Shown: positions 9,601 through 16,851 of the stretch, in pieces
How positions within the stretch are numbered: the stretch's first letter is position 1
Layout of the letters: every line of letters begins with the position of its first letter
NCBI GenBank assembly: GCA_016930875.1
Contig: JAFGFW010000157.1
Span: forward strand, 1-36,521
Source: Deltaproteobacteria bacterium
Lineage (GTDB): Bacteria; Desulfobacterota; Desulfobacteria; Desulfobacterales; C00003060
Direction of reading: 5' to 3'
DNA: 36,521 bases
Made by a program: the position numbers and the translations under genes
Notes under the pieces: model-generated
Told to the model about the DNA's origin: nothing
Databases searched by the model: none
Seen by the model: the letters and a program-made list of their open reading frames with translations, nothing else

Positions 9601-11984
9601 CTACTCTGGCTTTTGACATTCTCTTTGCCGAGGGTCAACGCCGTTATCTGGAAAGCCTAGCGCCTTATGTCAGGCAATATGTAAGGATCCTTGAACGGCC
9701 TGATGTGGATGTCGTGACCGGCCTTCCACCCACCGTGGCCATTGAACAGCGCGTCAGCCAGGCCGGTCGCCGGTCGACTGTTGCAACGCTGACCGAGATC
9801 TATCATTTCCTCAGGCTCTTATACAGCAAGCTCGGTTCCCGGCACTGCTCACGTTGCGGCCGCAAGTTGACAACCCAAACCGCGGACCAAATCGCGGATC
9901 AGATACGGGATCGGTTCGAAAAAAAGCAGGCCATGGTCCTGGCCCCCAAGGTGGCAGGGCGAAAAGGGTTTCACAAGGCTGTGTTGGCCCAGGCCATGCT
10001 CAAGGGGTACAGGGAAGCGCGTATCGACGGCAGCTTGACAAGACTGAAAAGGAACATGGCCCTGAGCCGCTTTCATGAGCACACTATTGAGCTTGTGGTG
10101 GGACGCCTCCCAACAGAAGACATTTGCGGGCTGGTGGCCCGTGGCCTGAAAGAAGGGGGCGGAAGCCTTTTGGTTCTAGACCCCAAAGGGAAGGAAGAGG
10201 TGTTCAGTCTGCTGGGCATCTGCCCGGACTGCGGCATAGGCTTGCAGGCCCTGGACCCGCGACTCTTTTCCTTTAACAGCACACACGGGGCGTGTCCCCT
10301 GTGTGACGGACTGGGTGAAATAGAGGTTCCGGACTCAGATGAACACAAGGTGTGCCCTCAATGCCAGGGAAGTCGCCTAAAGTCTGAAGCCCTGGCCGCA
10401 AAAATCGGGGGCCATTCCATCTGGGACCTGGTGCAGCAGCCGGCTGACCGGATGCATAGCACTCTCAAAGGGTTTTCCTTCGGCCCCCAGGAATCGCCCA
10501 TAGCCGTACCAATTTTGGCTGAGATCCTGACACGCCTTTCCTTGCTCGACCGGCTCGGGTTGTCCTATCTTGCCCTGAGTCGAAGCGGTCAGACCCTGTC
10601 CGGGGGCGAGGCCCAGCGTGTCCGGCTGGCAGCCCAACTTGGATCAAGTCTTACCGGTGTCTGCTACATTCTGGATGAACCTACTATCGGCCTCCACGCC
10701 AGGGACCACAGGATGCTCCTTGATGCTCTCAAAGAACTCAAAGAACGGGGCAATTCGATCCTGGTCGTGGAGCATGATGAGGATACTATCCGCGAGGCTG
10801 ACTGCCTCATCGATCTGGGCCCCGGAGCCGGACAGGACGGTGGCGAGGTTGTAGCCCGTGGCCAATTGGCAGACCTGAAAAAAGTCTCTGCATCCGTTAC
10901 TGGCGCCTTTTTTGACGGGCACCCGCACCGAATTACTTCCCGTCTTAGGCCTTACAAAGACCGCCCATGCATCACAGTTCGCGGGGCAACACAACACAAT
11001 CTGAAAGGCATCGACGTTGCGTTTCCTCTTGGTGCGCTGATCTGCGTCACAGGGGTCTCGGGTTCCGGCAAGTCCACGCTTCTTAAAGAGACCCTATACT
11101 ATGAGGTGAGCAACGGGATTCTGAAACAACACCATGGCACGAGGCGGTGCAAAAAAATCGAGGGATGGGAAACCCTGGAAAGGGTTCTGGAAGTGGACCA
11201 CAGTCCCATTGGCCGCACCCCTCGCTCTGTGCCTGCCTCCTATGTGGGATTCCTGTCTGAAATACGCAAGCTATTTGCCATGACCCCGGAGGCCAGGGCC
11301 AGAGGATATGATGCCGGCCGGTTTTCATTCAACGTAAGACGGGGCCGCTGCGAGGCGTGCAAAGGGCACGGCAGCCTGAAAGTCGCCATGAGCTTTCTCC
11401 CTGATGTCTATGTTCACTGTGAGGCCTGTAGCGGACAACGCTTCAACCATGAGACCCTGGCGGTCACCTACAAAGGAAAAAACATCTCTGAGGTCCTGGA
11501 GCTTACTTTTGAGGAGGCAGCAAGCTTTTTTGCTGCCGTCCCGTCTATTCGCCGTCCGATCCGGGTTGTCTCCGATGTCGGCCTTGGATATCTGCGCCTG
11601 GGACAGCCCAGCCCCACCCTTTCAGGAGGCGAGGCCCAGCGCATAAAGCTGGCCGAAGAACTGGCCAAGCCTTCCAAAGGCCGCACTCTTTACCTCTTGG
11701 ATGAGCCGACTACAGGGCTTCACGTGGCTGATGTCCAGAGGCTCTTGATAGTGCTGCAAGCATTGGTGGACGAAGGCAACACCATAGCTGTGATTGAACA
11801 CAATATGGAGGTGATAAAGGATGCCGATTACATTATTGACCTTGGCCCGGAAGGGGGCGATGAGGGGGGGCACATGGTGGCAGCAGGGTCCCCCGCGGAG
11901 CTGATAGCCCATCCAAACGAGTCTCACACGGCCCACTATTTGAGGAAACACCTTTTTCCCGAGCAGGTTCACAAGAATTTCTGA
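6606..11984 (+). CDS. uvrA: UvrA, tandem-duplicated (double-length) excinuclease ATPase
   Basis: The damage-recognition ATPase of nucleotide excision repair, here 1792 residues, about twice the usual 940. A GTG at 6606 is chosen as start because GGAGAAGGGAG at 6587-6597 lies at good spacing and the conserved N-terminus begins there. Four Walker A motifs (GVSGSGKS) occur near residues 33, 613, 990 and 1482, each with its LSGGE signature (LSGGEVQR, then three LSGGEAQR) and a DEP-S/T-x-GLH Walker B. Zinc-finger CxxC pairs are present in both halves, including CETCRGEGF...CPDCGGKRF and CEACKGHGS...[10 protein letters not shown] Ser/Pro-rich linker at about residues 925-960 joins the halves. The same architecture is known from Chlamydia. 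uvrB and uvrC are not in the window. Fusion rather than assembly error is supported by the divergence of the two halves. Confidence 0.95.
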   Translation: MKNQAILIKGARQNNLKNLDLEIPLNRITVVTGVSGSGKSSLAFDTLYAEGQRRYVETFSPYARQFMDRMDRPQVDRIEGIPPAIAIDRKDPVRTSRSTVGTMTEITDYVKLLYSRLGQLHCKKCGKPVTPETPDHVWKVLKNRAAGSEIVITFPAPANGASADQVRKRLARIGFDRFFSDGKIRPLTDWEASDDATELNIVADRVLLQGKDRKRIVDSLEQAFRFGRGTLDVWIKPDQRLAFSNTLECADCKIPYVAPQPNLFSFNSPLGACESCRGFGRIIDIDQDLIIPDHALSLEEGAIKPWGDWEDHRTEYDDMMAFCRRKKIPTDIPFDHLTQDQKRAIIEGTPSYYGVRGFFKWLESKTYKMHVRVFLSRYRTYKICPDCNGARFKEEALLYRLGALNIGQVYALNVDETSRFFDALNVPTRDEASQILLDEIRGRLKYLRNVGLAYLTLDRQSRTLSGGEVQRVALASALGSSLVNTLYILDEPSIGLHPRDNHRLIRIMKGLRDLQNTLVVVEHDPEIISQSDFMLDLGPRAGEHGGQVMYFGPTMSVNGSLTGQYLKGERHISIPKKRRKPKEGRWLVIEKAAEHNLRDIDVHIPLGLLVCLTGVSGSGKSTLAEEILYKAIKWVKWDPQGRPGCHKTITGLEQIVDVVLVDQRPIGRTPRANALTYTKAMDPIRRVMANTSEARARGFGLSHFSFNVAGGRCETCRGEGFEKVEMQFLSDVFITCPDCGGKRFKKEILEVTYKGQNIYNILSMTVDHALAFFDDQAKIKAALEPMVDVGLGYIRLGQPINTLSGGEAQRLKLSRYLKAGDNGLRLFIFDEPTTGLHFDDIEKLLAALQRLVSEGNTVLLIEHNMDVVKAADWVIDLGPEGGDEGGQVVVAGPAEEVAKHKKSHTGRFLKEYLACRGRLAPCKSLPSNIEPIRSTISSATLPSASSKTRRVSGAKGECLGVGEAITIRGAREHNLKNLSLSIPRNQLVVLTGVSGSGKSTLAFDILFAEGQRRYLESLAPYVRQYVRILERPDVDVVTGLPPTVAIEQRVSQAGRRSTVATLTEIYHFLRLLYSKLGSRHCSRCGRKLTTQTADQIADQIRDRFEKKQAMVLAPKVAGRKGFHKAVLAQAMLKGYREARIDGSLTRLKRNMALSRFHEHTIELVVGRLPTEDICGLVARGLKEGGGSLLVLDPKGKEEVFSLLGICPDCGIGLQALDPRLFSFNSTHGACPLCDGLGEIEVPDSDEHKVCPQCQGSRLKSEALAAKIGGHSIWDLVQQPADRMHSTLKGFSFGPQESPIAVPILAEILTRLSLLDRLGLSYLALSRSGQTLSGGEAQRVRLAAQLGSSLTGVCYILDEPTIGLHARDHRMLLDALKELKERGNSILVVEHDEDTIREADCLIDLGPGAGQDGGEVVARGQLADLKKVSASVTGAFFDGHPHRITSRLRPYKDRPCITVRGATQHNLKGIDVAFPLGALICVTGVSGSGKSTLLKETLYYEVSNGILKQHHGTRRCKKIEGWETLERVLEVDHSPIGRTPRSVPASYVGFLSEIRKLFAMTPEARARGYDAGRFSFNVRRGRCEACKGHGSLKVAMSFLPDVYVHCEACSGQRFNHETLAVTYKGKNISEVLELTFEEAASFFAAVPSIRRPIRVVSDVGLGYLRLGQPSPTLSGGEAQRIKLAEELAKPSKGRTLYLLDEPTTGLHVADVQRLLIVLQALVDEGNTIAVIEHNMEVIKDADYIIDLGPEGGDEGGHMVAAGSPAELIAHPNESHTAHYLRKHLFPEQVHKNF

Positions 11985-12476
11985 CTCTCGCGTTCACTTT
12001 TTTGCATTTTTTGCTTGACAGACACCATATCTTGTGGTGATAGAATGAGACTGGTGGAATATATAGTAGAAAGAGGTATTTGATCAATACCTTGGCACAA
12101 AGACGGTGACAAAAGCGGTTGGCCTATGTATATAGGGGCCTGTGGTTTTGAGTAACAGCATTCAGTCCCAACGGGAACAACATGTATTGTGCTCACGCCA
12201 TGGTAAGTAGACTGCCGGACCCGGATCAGAGGTGGATGCAAAGCTCGACATCTGCAGATGATATCGCCCTCACACGGATGCACGAATCAAGCAAATCTCT
12301 CAATCTCATCCCACAGCTCCTTGTGGTTCTCTCCAACCAGAACAAGCCAACAGTCGAACTCAAACTGCATAAAGAGATCATCTGCGAAGAAACCTTGAGA
12401 TTCGAAAGCAGGTGTAAAGAAATCCTCGTTTGTACGAAAGCTGGCGCTAAGCAGAAAAAGGCAAGGAGGATGCACC
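11985..12476. other. Long intergenic region upstream of the response-regulator cluster
   Basis: This 492-bp stretch separates uvrA from the next cluster. It contains TTGACA at 12015-12020 with TAGAAT at 12041-12046; the 20-bp spacing is too long for an ordinary sigma-70 promoter, so this is a weak candidate. Between them lies the inverted repeat CACCA-N7-TGGTG at 12023-12039. At 12278-12502 a plus-strand frame and at 12287-12481 a minus-strand frame ending in a KELWDEIERFA stretch both look somewhat protein-like. Neither has a convincing start, and they overlap the start of the next gene, so neither is called. Confidence 0.4.
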
Positions 12477-12902
12477 ATGCCCAACATTTTGATTGTAGAT
12501 GACCAGCCATGTATTCGGGAACTGATTTCAGAAGAACTCATCTACGAGGGGTATGAGGTTGAGAGGGTGGGTGATGCAGAATCGGCGAGGGCCTATATCA
12601 AACGGTCACGACCGGATCTTGTGCTTCTCGATCTATATCTTGACGGACCTGATGGATGGGATGTGTTGCGTGATATCAAGAGGCAAGATCCCCATCTACC
12701 CGTCCTTATCGTGACCGCTTATGACAGCTTTCAGGATGATCCCCGCCTGTCTCGGGCAGATGGCTACGTGATAAAGAGTACAGACTTCTGGGAACTCAAA
12801 CACCAAATAACCAATGCCCTCAGGCAGAAGCAGGAGCCTCAAGGCAGGGTGGAGGCAAAGAAGGGGTTCTTCCCCGAAGTCGGTGTGGCACAGCTTCTTT
12901 GA
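12477..12902 (+). CDS. Single-domain response regulator (CheY-like receiver)
   Basis: A 141-residue protein made almost entirely of one receiver domain. The acidic pocket D8-D9, the phosphoacceptor D52 in LVLLDLYLDGPDGW, T80 in VLIVTAY and K100 in GYVIKS are all present, so phosphorylation should be possible. There is no DNA-binding or enzymatic output domain; the last 25 residues are low-complexity. The start is supported by AAGGAGG 9 bp upstream. No histidine kinase is in the window, so the phosphodonor is encoded elsewhere. It heads a same-strand cluster with a SAP-like small protein, a ParA/glycogen-binding fusion and two uncharacterised proteins, suggesting it passes a signal to one of them by protein-protein contact (inference). 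Confidence 0.92.
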   Translation: MPNILIVDDQPCIRELISEELIYEGYEVERVGDAESARAYIKRSRPDLVLLDLYLDGPDGWDVLRDIKRQDPHLPVLIVTAYDSFQDDPRLSRADGYVIKSTDFWELKHQITNALRQKQEPQGRVEAKKGFFPEVGVAQLL

Positions 12903-12944
12903 GGCTATTTTATTCAATTAAAACACAAGATAAGGGAGGATAAG

Positions 12945-13151
12945 ATGAGATTTCAAGAGATCCAAAAGATGGCCAAGGAAATGGGTATTAACACATACAG
13001 GATGAAAAAGGCAGATATCATCCAAGGTATTCAAAGAAAAGAAAGCAATATCGACTGCTACGGCACGAGCAGGGTGGACTATTGCGAAGAGGCACGGTGC
13101 TTGTGGAGAAGCGACTGTCTATCCTCGAATAGTAACGGAAACGGAAGATAA
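12945..13151 (+). CDS. Small SAP/Rho-N-like protein with four cysteines
   Basis: A 68-residue protein preceded by a good ribosome binding site (GGGAGG 6 bp before ATG). Residues 4-32 (FQEIQKMAKEMGI...KKADIIQGIQ) resemble the short helix-extended-helix of SAP or Rho N-terminal domains, which usually bind nucleic acid. The C-terminal half has cysteines at 38, 47, 52 and 58, enough for a metal site, then a Ser/Asn/Gly tail. It lies 42 bp after the response regulator and 48 bp before the ParA-like gene, so it is probably cotranscribed with both. The function is unknown; the nucleic-acid-binding idea rests only on helix pattern. Confidence 0.75.
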   Translation: MRFQEIQKMAKEMGINTYRMKKADIIQGIQRKESNIDCYGTSRVDYCEEARCLWRSDCLSSNSNGNGR

Positions 13152-13199
13152 GTCTCAACTTTCCCGCAGTGGTCTTCGTGAAGTCAAGGAGGCAGAGCC

Positions 13200-14282
13200 A
13201 TGAGAAAAATTGCTCTGGTCAATCAAAAAGGCGGCTGTGGCAAAACGACAACAGCCATAAACCTGGCTTGTTGTTTGGCGGATGACGGCAAAAAGGTCCT
13301 CTTGATTGATCTGGACCCGCAAGGGCATTCAGCTTTGGGCCTGGGAGTGGAGTCCGACCAGATCGAAAACAGCATCTACGAGGTCCTCTTAGGCGAAATA
13401 CCGATAACCAAAGCCGTTCTGACCTTGAATAAGAACCTTGACGCCATTTTTTGCAATGTCGTCCTGAGCGCCTTTGAGCAGGTCATGGCCGGCGCCCCGG
13501 AGCGGGAATACAAACTCGCACGGAGCCTTGAGGGGATTGAGAACGACTACGACTATCTCATCATTGACAGTCCTCCCAGCGTGGGTCTCTTGACTTTTAA
13601 TGGTCTCATGGCCTGTGAGGAGGTGATTATTCCTGTTGACTCGAGTTCGTTTTCTCTTCACGGGCTGGGGAAACTTCTGGATACTATCCGGATAATCGAA
13701 GAAAAGGCGGGGCACGAACTCTCCGTTAAGATCCTGGCCACAAACATTGACCGCAGGACCAATTTTTGCAGGGGTGTGGTGGAGGCGTTGAGGGCTCACT
13801 TCCCTGAAAAATGCTTTGAGACCGTTATTCACACATGCACCCGATTAAGAGAAGCTGCAAGCCACGGGGAGCCCATTAGTGAATACGACAGGCATTGTGT
13901 GGCCTTTCGCGATTATCAAAATCTCACCCACGAAATTTTGGACGTTGAAGATGCAATGCAGGCTAGGATTGCGACCCTTGAACTTTTTTCGGAAGGCAAG
14001 GAGCTTTTTGGGAAACTTGGGGAAAGGACGGTCACGTTTACGTTTGAGGCCCCCGAGAACGCCGTGGTTCAGATCGCCGGCGATTTCAACAACTGGAGTG
14101 CCGAGGACCTTCGCTTCATGGATTCTCCCGGCAGTCCGGCTTGGCAGAAACCCATTTTGCTCAAGCCTGGCTCCTACCAATACAAGTACCTGATTGATGG
14201 GCACTGGATTACTGATCCAGCAAACCGGAAAACGGTTGACGATTTTTTCGGAGGCGCCAATTCCGTCATAGACGTCTCGTGA
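13200..14282 (+). CDS. ParA-family ATPase fused to AMPK-type glycogen-binding domain (CBM48)
   Basis: A 360-residue two-domain protein. Residues 1-255 are a ParA/Soj-type ATPase: the deviant Walker A KGGCGKTTT begins at K10, with K15 as the P-loop lysine; LLIDLDPQGHSALGLG follows, then LIIDSPPSVGLLT and a D-rich end. Residues 277-360 match the E-set carbohydrate-binding domain of AMPK beta subunits and CBM48: AGDFNNW, GSYQYKYLIDGHWITDP and a closing GGANSVIDV. ParA proteins normally move plasmids, chromosomes or protein cargos along the nucleoid; CBM48 domains bind alpha-glucan. The fusion suggests a ParA whose cargo is a glycogen or polyglucose granule, or whose activity senses glucan. This is inference. 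GGAGG precedes the ATG. There is no ParB gene adjacent. Confidence 0.9.
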   Translation: MRKIALVNQKGGCGKTTTAINLACCLADDGKKVLLIDLDPQGHSALGLGVESDQIENSIYEVLLGEIPITKAVLTLNKNLDAIFCNVVLSAFEQVMAGAPEREYKLARSLEGIENDYDYLIIDSPPSVGLLTFNGLMACEEVIIPVDSSSFSLHGLGKLLDTIRIIEEKAGHELSVKILATNIDRRTNFCRGVVEALRAHFPEKCFETVIHTCTRLREAASHGEPISEYDRHCVAFRDYQNLTHEILDVEDAMQARIATLELFSEGKELFGKLGERTVTFTFEAPENAVVQIAGDFNNWSAEDLRFMDSPGSPAWQKPILLKPGSYQYKYLIDGHWITDPANRKTVDDFFGGANSVIDVS

Positions 14283-14329
14283 GGCTAAACTCGCCAACAG
14301 CCCGAAAACGGATGGCACAGTCAACGGTT

Positions 14330-14452
14330 TCAGGTGCAAGTTCCGCCTGCGGCGGGATTGAGGAATGAGTCGGACTTGAAGTACGCTGCAATGACTGAAA
14401 ATGAATCCCGCTGCAGCGGAACGTAGATGGCCATCTTGCGAAGCCATCAGGG
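14330..14452. repeat. Dispersed structured intergenic repeat, copy 1
   Basis: Arms at 14341-14359 (TTCCGCCTGCGGCGGGATT) and 14404-14421 (AATCCCGCTGCAGCGGAA) are near-perfect reverse complements separated by 44 nt. The loop contains GAGGAATGAG and GTACGCTGCAATGAC, and the 3' end CTTGCGAAGCCATCAG runs into the next gene's start. The copy at 16745-16851 shares these blocks in the same order while its arms differ in sequence but still pair. Confidence 0.65.
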
Positions 14453-15103
14453 ATGGATTTGTCCCGAATGGAAGAGAAGAGAAAACTGGGCAGAGGGTTA
14501 GAAGAAGTATCTCATTTGTTCCTGTCCGGCCACCCTCAGCCGCATGATGCAAAAGCATGCACAAAAAAAGAGGTTCAGGTCGACACCGGACAAAGCAGCG
14601 TTTTGCCTTCTGACACAGCAGAAAAAGAAGGACTCAATGAAGCCTTCTCCACTGTGCGGGTAAAGCGCAAGCCGCCGTTGGTTTTTGTCTCTTCAGAGAG
14701 CCTTCTTGCCAAAAAGCCTCTTCTTGTGAATGCTTTTTTCATAGTTCCCACGATTGTACGTTCAGAGGAACTATTGAACTCATATTTGTTGATCAAGCAG
14801 ATTTCCCAAGGCATGTCTTGCAAAGAGGTAGGGCTCTTGATATTGGAGGAAGATCTTCCTGAGAAGGCTGAGGCAGCTTTTAGAGTGATCACGGAGATGG
14901 CGCACAAGTTTCTCTCGTGCAAGATACGCCTGGTGGGGACCACTCCCAAAGGGGAAGGGTTGTTCCCCTCGATCCTTGGCAGGGCTCCTTTACTGCCTGA
15001 GGCGGAATCGCCCGTTTCTCAGACAATGGGCAAGCTGGCGGACAGACTGATCCAGGAGAACACTCATCTGAAAGGAATCAACAATGGCAAAGACAGTCTA
15101 TGA
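14453..15103 (+). CDS. MinD/FlhG-like protein lacking the P-loop half (uncharacterised)
   Basis: A 216-residue protein that I do not recognise by name. Residues 1-80 are charged and probably flexible. Residues about 90-210 resemble the C-terminal half of MinD/FlhG/ParA ATPases: a VNAFFIVPTIVRSEELLNSY segment, then a VITEMAHKFLSCKIRLVGTTPK segment like the FLGxxxxYLGxIP strand-turn, and finally LPEAESPVSQTMGKLADRLIQ, like the PDSPASRALRRLAERLL ending typical of FlhG. No Walker A or Walker B is present, so it should not hydrolyse ATP. An alternative start at 14468 (MEEKRKLGRGLEE) is equally possible because neither has a good ribosome binding site. It overlaps the next gene by 20 bp. It might act as an inactive partner of the upstream ParA (inference). 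Confidence 0.7.
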   Translation: MDLSRMEEKRKLGRGLEEVSHLFLSGHPQPHDAKACTKKEVQVDTGQSSVLPSDTAEKEGLNEAFSTVRVKRKPPLVFVSSESLLAKKPLLVNAFFIVPTIVRSEELLNSYLLIKQISQGMSCKEVGLLILEEDLPEKAEAAFRVITEMAHKFLSCKIRLVGTTPKGEGLFPSILGRAPLLPEAESPVSQTMGKLADRLIQENTHLKGINNGKDSL

Positions 15104-15695
15104 CGCTGTTTCCACAGCGATTACAAGAGACGAATTGGTGGATGCGGCAAAGAGATTCTTGATGCATTCCGGCTCGAATAAAGACCTCGTTCTCCTAGAC
15201 AACATTGAATCTCCCCAGTTCGGCTCATCAGATCTTGCATTTGTAAATGGCGAGAAAACGCTCTTGATGGTCGCCCGGATAAATGACGCAAGGGATACTG
15301 AGAAGTTCATTGTTTCGTCAATGTCCTACTATTGGTGGCTTGAGCAATTCCTCACAATCAGCGAGGTTTTTCACAACGGAAAGACCGGATTGGATATGCA
15401 TCTTTTCTCTAATGATTTTTCTGCTGCAATCGAGTGCGTGATGGATAAGCTGGGCGGAAAATTCAATGTTCACCTTGTCAAATACAACATTCTGCAGGTT
15501 GAAGGCCTTGATGAGCCCGCAGCATACTTTCAACGTATGACACCTGGGGACCTTGCCCAAGATGCGCCGCCGGAAAAGCATGGAAGTCAAGAAGAAGCGC
15601 CGCCAACAGAGGAAACAGAGACATCAGACGCCCTTGAAATCTCGGCCCCGGAGTTAGAGGAATTCTACCGCCTGAAGGAGCATTACCTTGAGTGA
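15084..15695 (+). CDS. Uncharacterised protein with PD-(D/E)XK-like core
   Basis: A 203-residue protein of unknown function, translationally coupled to the preceding gene by a 20-bp overlap. Residues 45-120 (DLAFVNGEKTLLMVARINDA, then MSYYWWLEQFLTISEVF) have the layout of the restriction-endonuclease fold, in which an Asp-containing strand is followed by a hydrophobic strand with (E)xK and a helix with YxxWL. Here the expected E-x-K is replaced by V-A-R, so nuclease activity is unlikely if the fold is right. Residues 150-190 are acidic and Pro/Glu-rich, ending in a short helix (APELEEFYRLKEHYLE). It closes the five-gene cluster that begins with the response regulator. Confidence in the gene is good; confidence in the fold is low. 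Confidence 0.75.
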   Translation: MAKTVYDAVSTAITRDELVDAAKRFLMHSGSNKDLVLLDNIESPQFGSSDLAFVNGEKTLLMVARINDARDTEKFIVSSMSYYWWLEQFLTISEVFHNGKTGLDMHLFSNDFSAAIECVMDKLGGKFNVHLVKYNILQVEGLDEPAAYFQRMTPGDLAQDAPPEKHGSQEEAPPTEETETSDALEISAPELEEFYRLKEHYLE

Positions 15696-15712
15696 GAAGA
15701 CACGTTAGCCCC

Positions 15713-16360
15713 CTATTTGTCCCCCTCATATTCCTGGGTAAACCTTTGAAAAAATGTATCCATGAATCTGTGTCTCTCTTCGGCCATGCGTCGACCTTCT
15801 GCTGTTAGCATACGGTCTTTGATCCTGGAAAGTTTCAGCCTGTATTCCCGATATCCAGTGTCTTCCTCTGTGTACGGTTCCGTATCCTCCGGTTCCACAT
15901 GAGGATTATGGAGCTTGGCCCCCACCTCTCCGGCGAAGAGAAAAGCCCTGGCAATCCCAACAGCGCCAATGGCATCCAGTTTATCGGCATCAAAGAGCAC
16001 CCGGGCCTCCAGGGTTTCAGGATGGTGGTTTCCGCGGAACCTGTGCGTTCGGATACAGTGGATGATGTTGGCCTTTTGCTCCTCGGCAATTGAGTATTTT
16101 GCCAAGACCTCACGGGCCATCTCGGCCCCTTTTTCCGCGTGGCAAACCCCTCCTTTTGATTCATCCTCACAGGAGCGCCCAACATCATGAAGGTAAGCCG
16201 CAATCTCCAATACCTCCAAATCCGCCCTCTCAACCCGGCCTATATGCATACACAGGTTATAGACTCGCTGGCTGTGTTCCCAGTCATGGCTGCCTCGGGC
16301 ATGAGAAAAACACCTTGCAGCAAAGGCCTTGATCTGCTCAATAGTAGACATCACTGACAT
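15713..16360 (-). CDS. HD-domain phosphohydrolase (YedJ/YpgQ type)
   Basis: A 215-residue HD-superfamily hydrolase. The metal site is visible: H25/H29 in SHDWEHSQRV, H58-D59 in AAYLHDVGR, and D124/D129 in LFDADKLDAIG, which is typical of the YedJ/YpgQ subgroup acting on nucleotides such as dNTPs. No signal peptide or second domain is seen. Initiation could also be at the Met four codons in (16351); neither has a strong ribosome binding site. The gene converges with the uncharacterised-cluster gene ending at 15695 and diverges from the GDT1-like gene at 16402. The substrate cannot be told from the sequence. Confidence 0.88.
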   Translation of the reverse strand: MSVMSTIEQIKAFAARCFSHARGSHDWEHSQRVYNLCMHIGRVERADLEVLEIAAYLHDVGRSCEDESKGGVCHAEKGAEMAREVLAKYSIAEEQKANIIHCIRTHRFRGNHHPETLEARVLFDADKLDAIGAVGIARAFLFAGEVGAKLHNPHVEPEDTEPYTEEDTGYREYRLKLSRIKDRMLTAEGRRMAEERHRFMDTFFQRFTQEYEGDK

Positions 16361-16401
16361 TCTTTTTTGGTTCCGGTTTATCTGGGTTAGGAGGTTACCA
16401 T

Positions 16402-16680
16402 ATGGATCTAAAGGTATTGTTCACAACGTTTGGAATGATCTTTCTCGCCGAGCTTGGAGATAAGACGCAGCTCGCCACTTTGTCTTTTGCCGCCGAAAGC
16501 GAGTCTCGGCTTGCCGTGTTCCTCGGCTCTGCAGGGGCTCTTGTGGTAACCTCCTTGCTGGCTGTCGTGGTTGGCGCCGGGCTGGGCAGGCTTGTTCCGG
16601 CAAACTACGTGAAGACAGGGGCAGGGGCACTCTTTGTCTTACTGGGCATATGGATGATAGTCTCTTCAGGAAGTAGATAG
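16402..16680 (+). CDS. Half-size GDT1/TMEM165-family (UPF0016) membrane transporter
   Basis: A 92-residue membrane protein with the signature E-L-G-D-K-T-Q motif at residues 17-23 and three hydrophobic segments (about 5-22, 36-60 and 70-88). The family exports Mn2+ or Ca2+, and usual members have two copies of this motif in about 190-240 residues; single-repeat bacterial members exist and are thought to work as dimers. TTAGGAGG sits 7 bp before ATG. No second half-size partner lies next to it, so it may homodimerise or pair with a copy elsewhere. Divergent from the HD-domain gene. Confidence 0.88.
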   Translation: MDLKVLFTTFGMIFLAELGDKTQLATLSFAAESESRLAVFLGSAGALVVTSLLAVVVGAGLGRLVPANYVKTGAGALFVLLGIWMIVSSGSR

Positions 16681-16744
16681 AAAAAGGGGCACTTGCCATA
16701 CTGGTTCCCCCAAAAGTTCGCATTAGACGGCAAAGCAAAAAGTT

Positions 16745-16851
16745 CCAAATTCAAGGCGCGCAAATCCTGAGGAATGAGGCGTACATATGGTACGCCGCAG
16801 TGACGAAGGATGCAGCGCAACGCAGAAGTTGGACTTTTTGCGAAGCCGTCA
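16745..16851. repeat. Dispersed structured intergenic repeat, copy 2
   Basis: This shares GAGGAATGAG, a GTACGC-GCAGTGAC block and a TTTTTGCGAAGCCGTCAG end with the copy at 14330-14452. Paired arms lie at about 16756-16768 and 16807-16818 (AATCCT/AGGAT with GCGC outside), and an inner hairpin GGCGTAC/GTACGCC lies at 16778-16796. The last bases of the element include the serC stop codon at 16849-16851. Confidence 0.65.

Noticed and set aside
12182-12502. Possible 106-codon gene before the response regulator
   Set aside because: It overlaps the well-supported response-regulator start, has no ribosome binding site and gives no recognisable domain; a minus-strand frame over the same bases looks equally protein-like.
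13200-14282. Plasmid or chromosome partition locus
   Set aside because: There is no ParB gene or parS-like site adjacent, and the glycogen-binding domain points to a different cargo.
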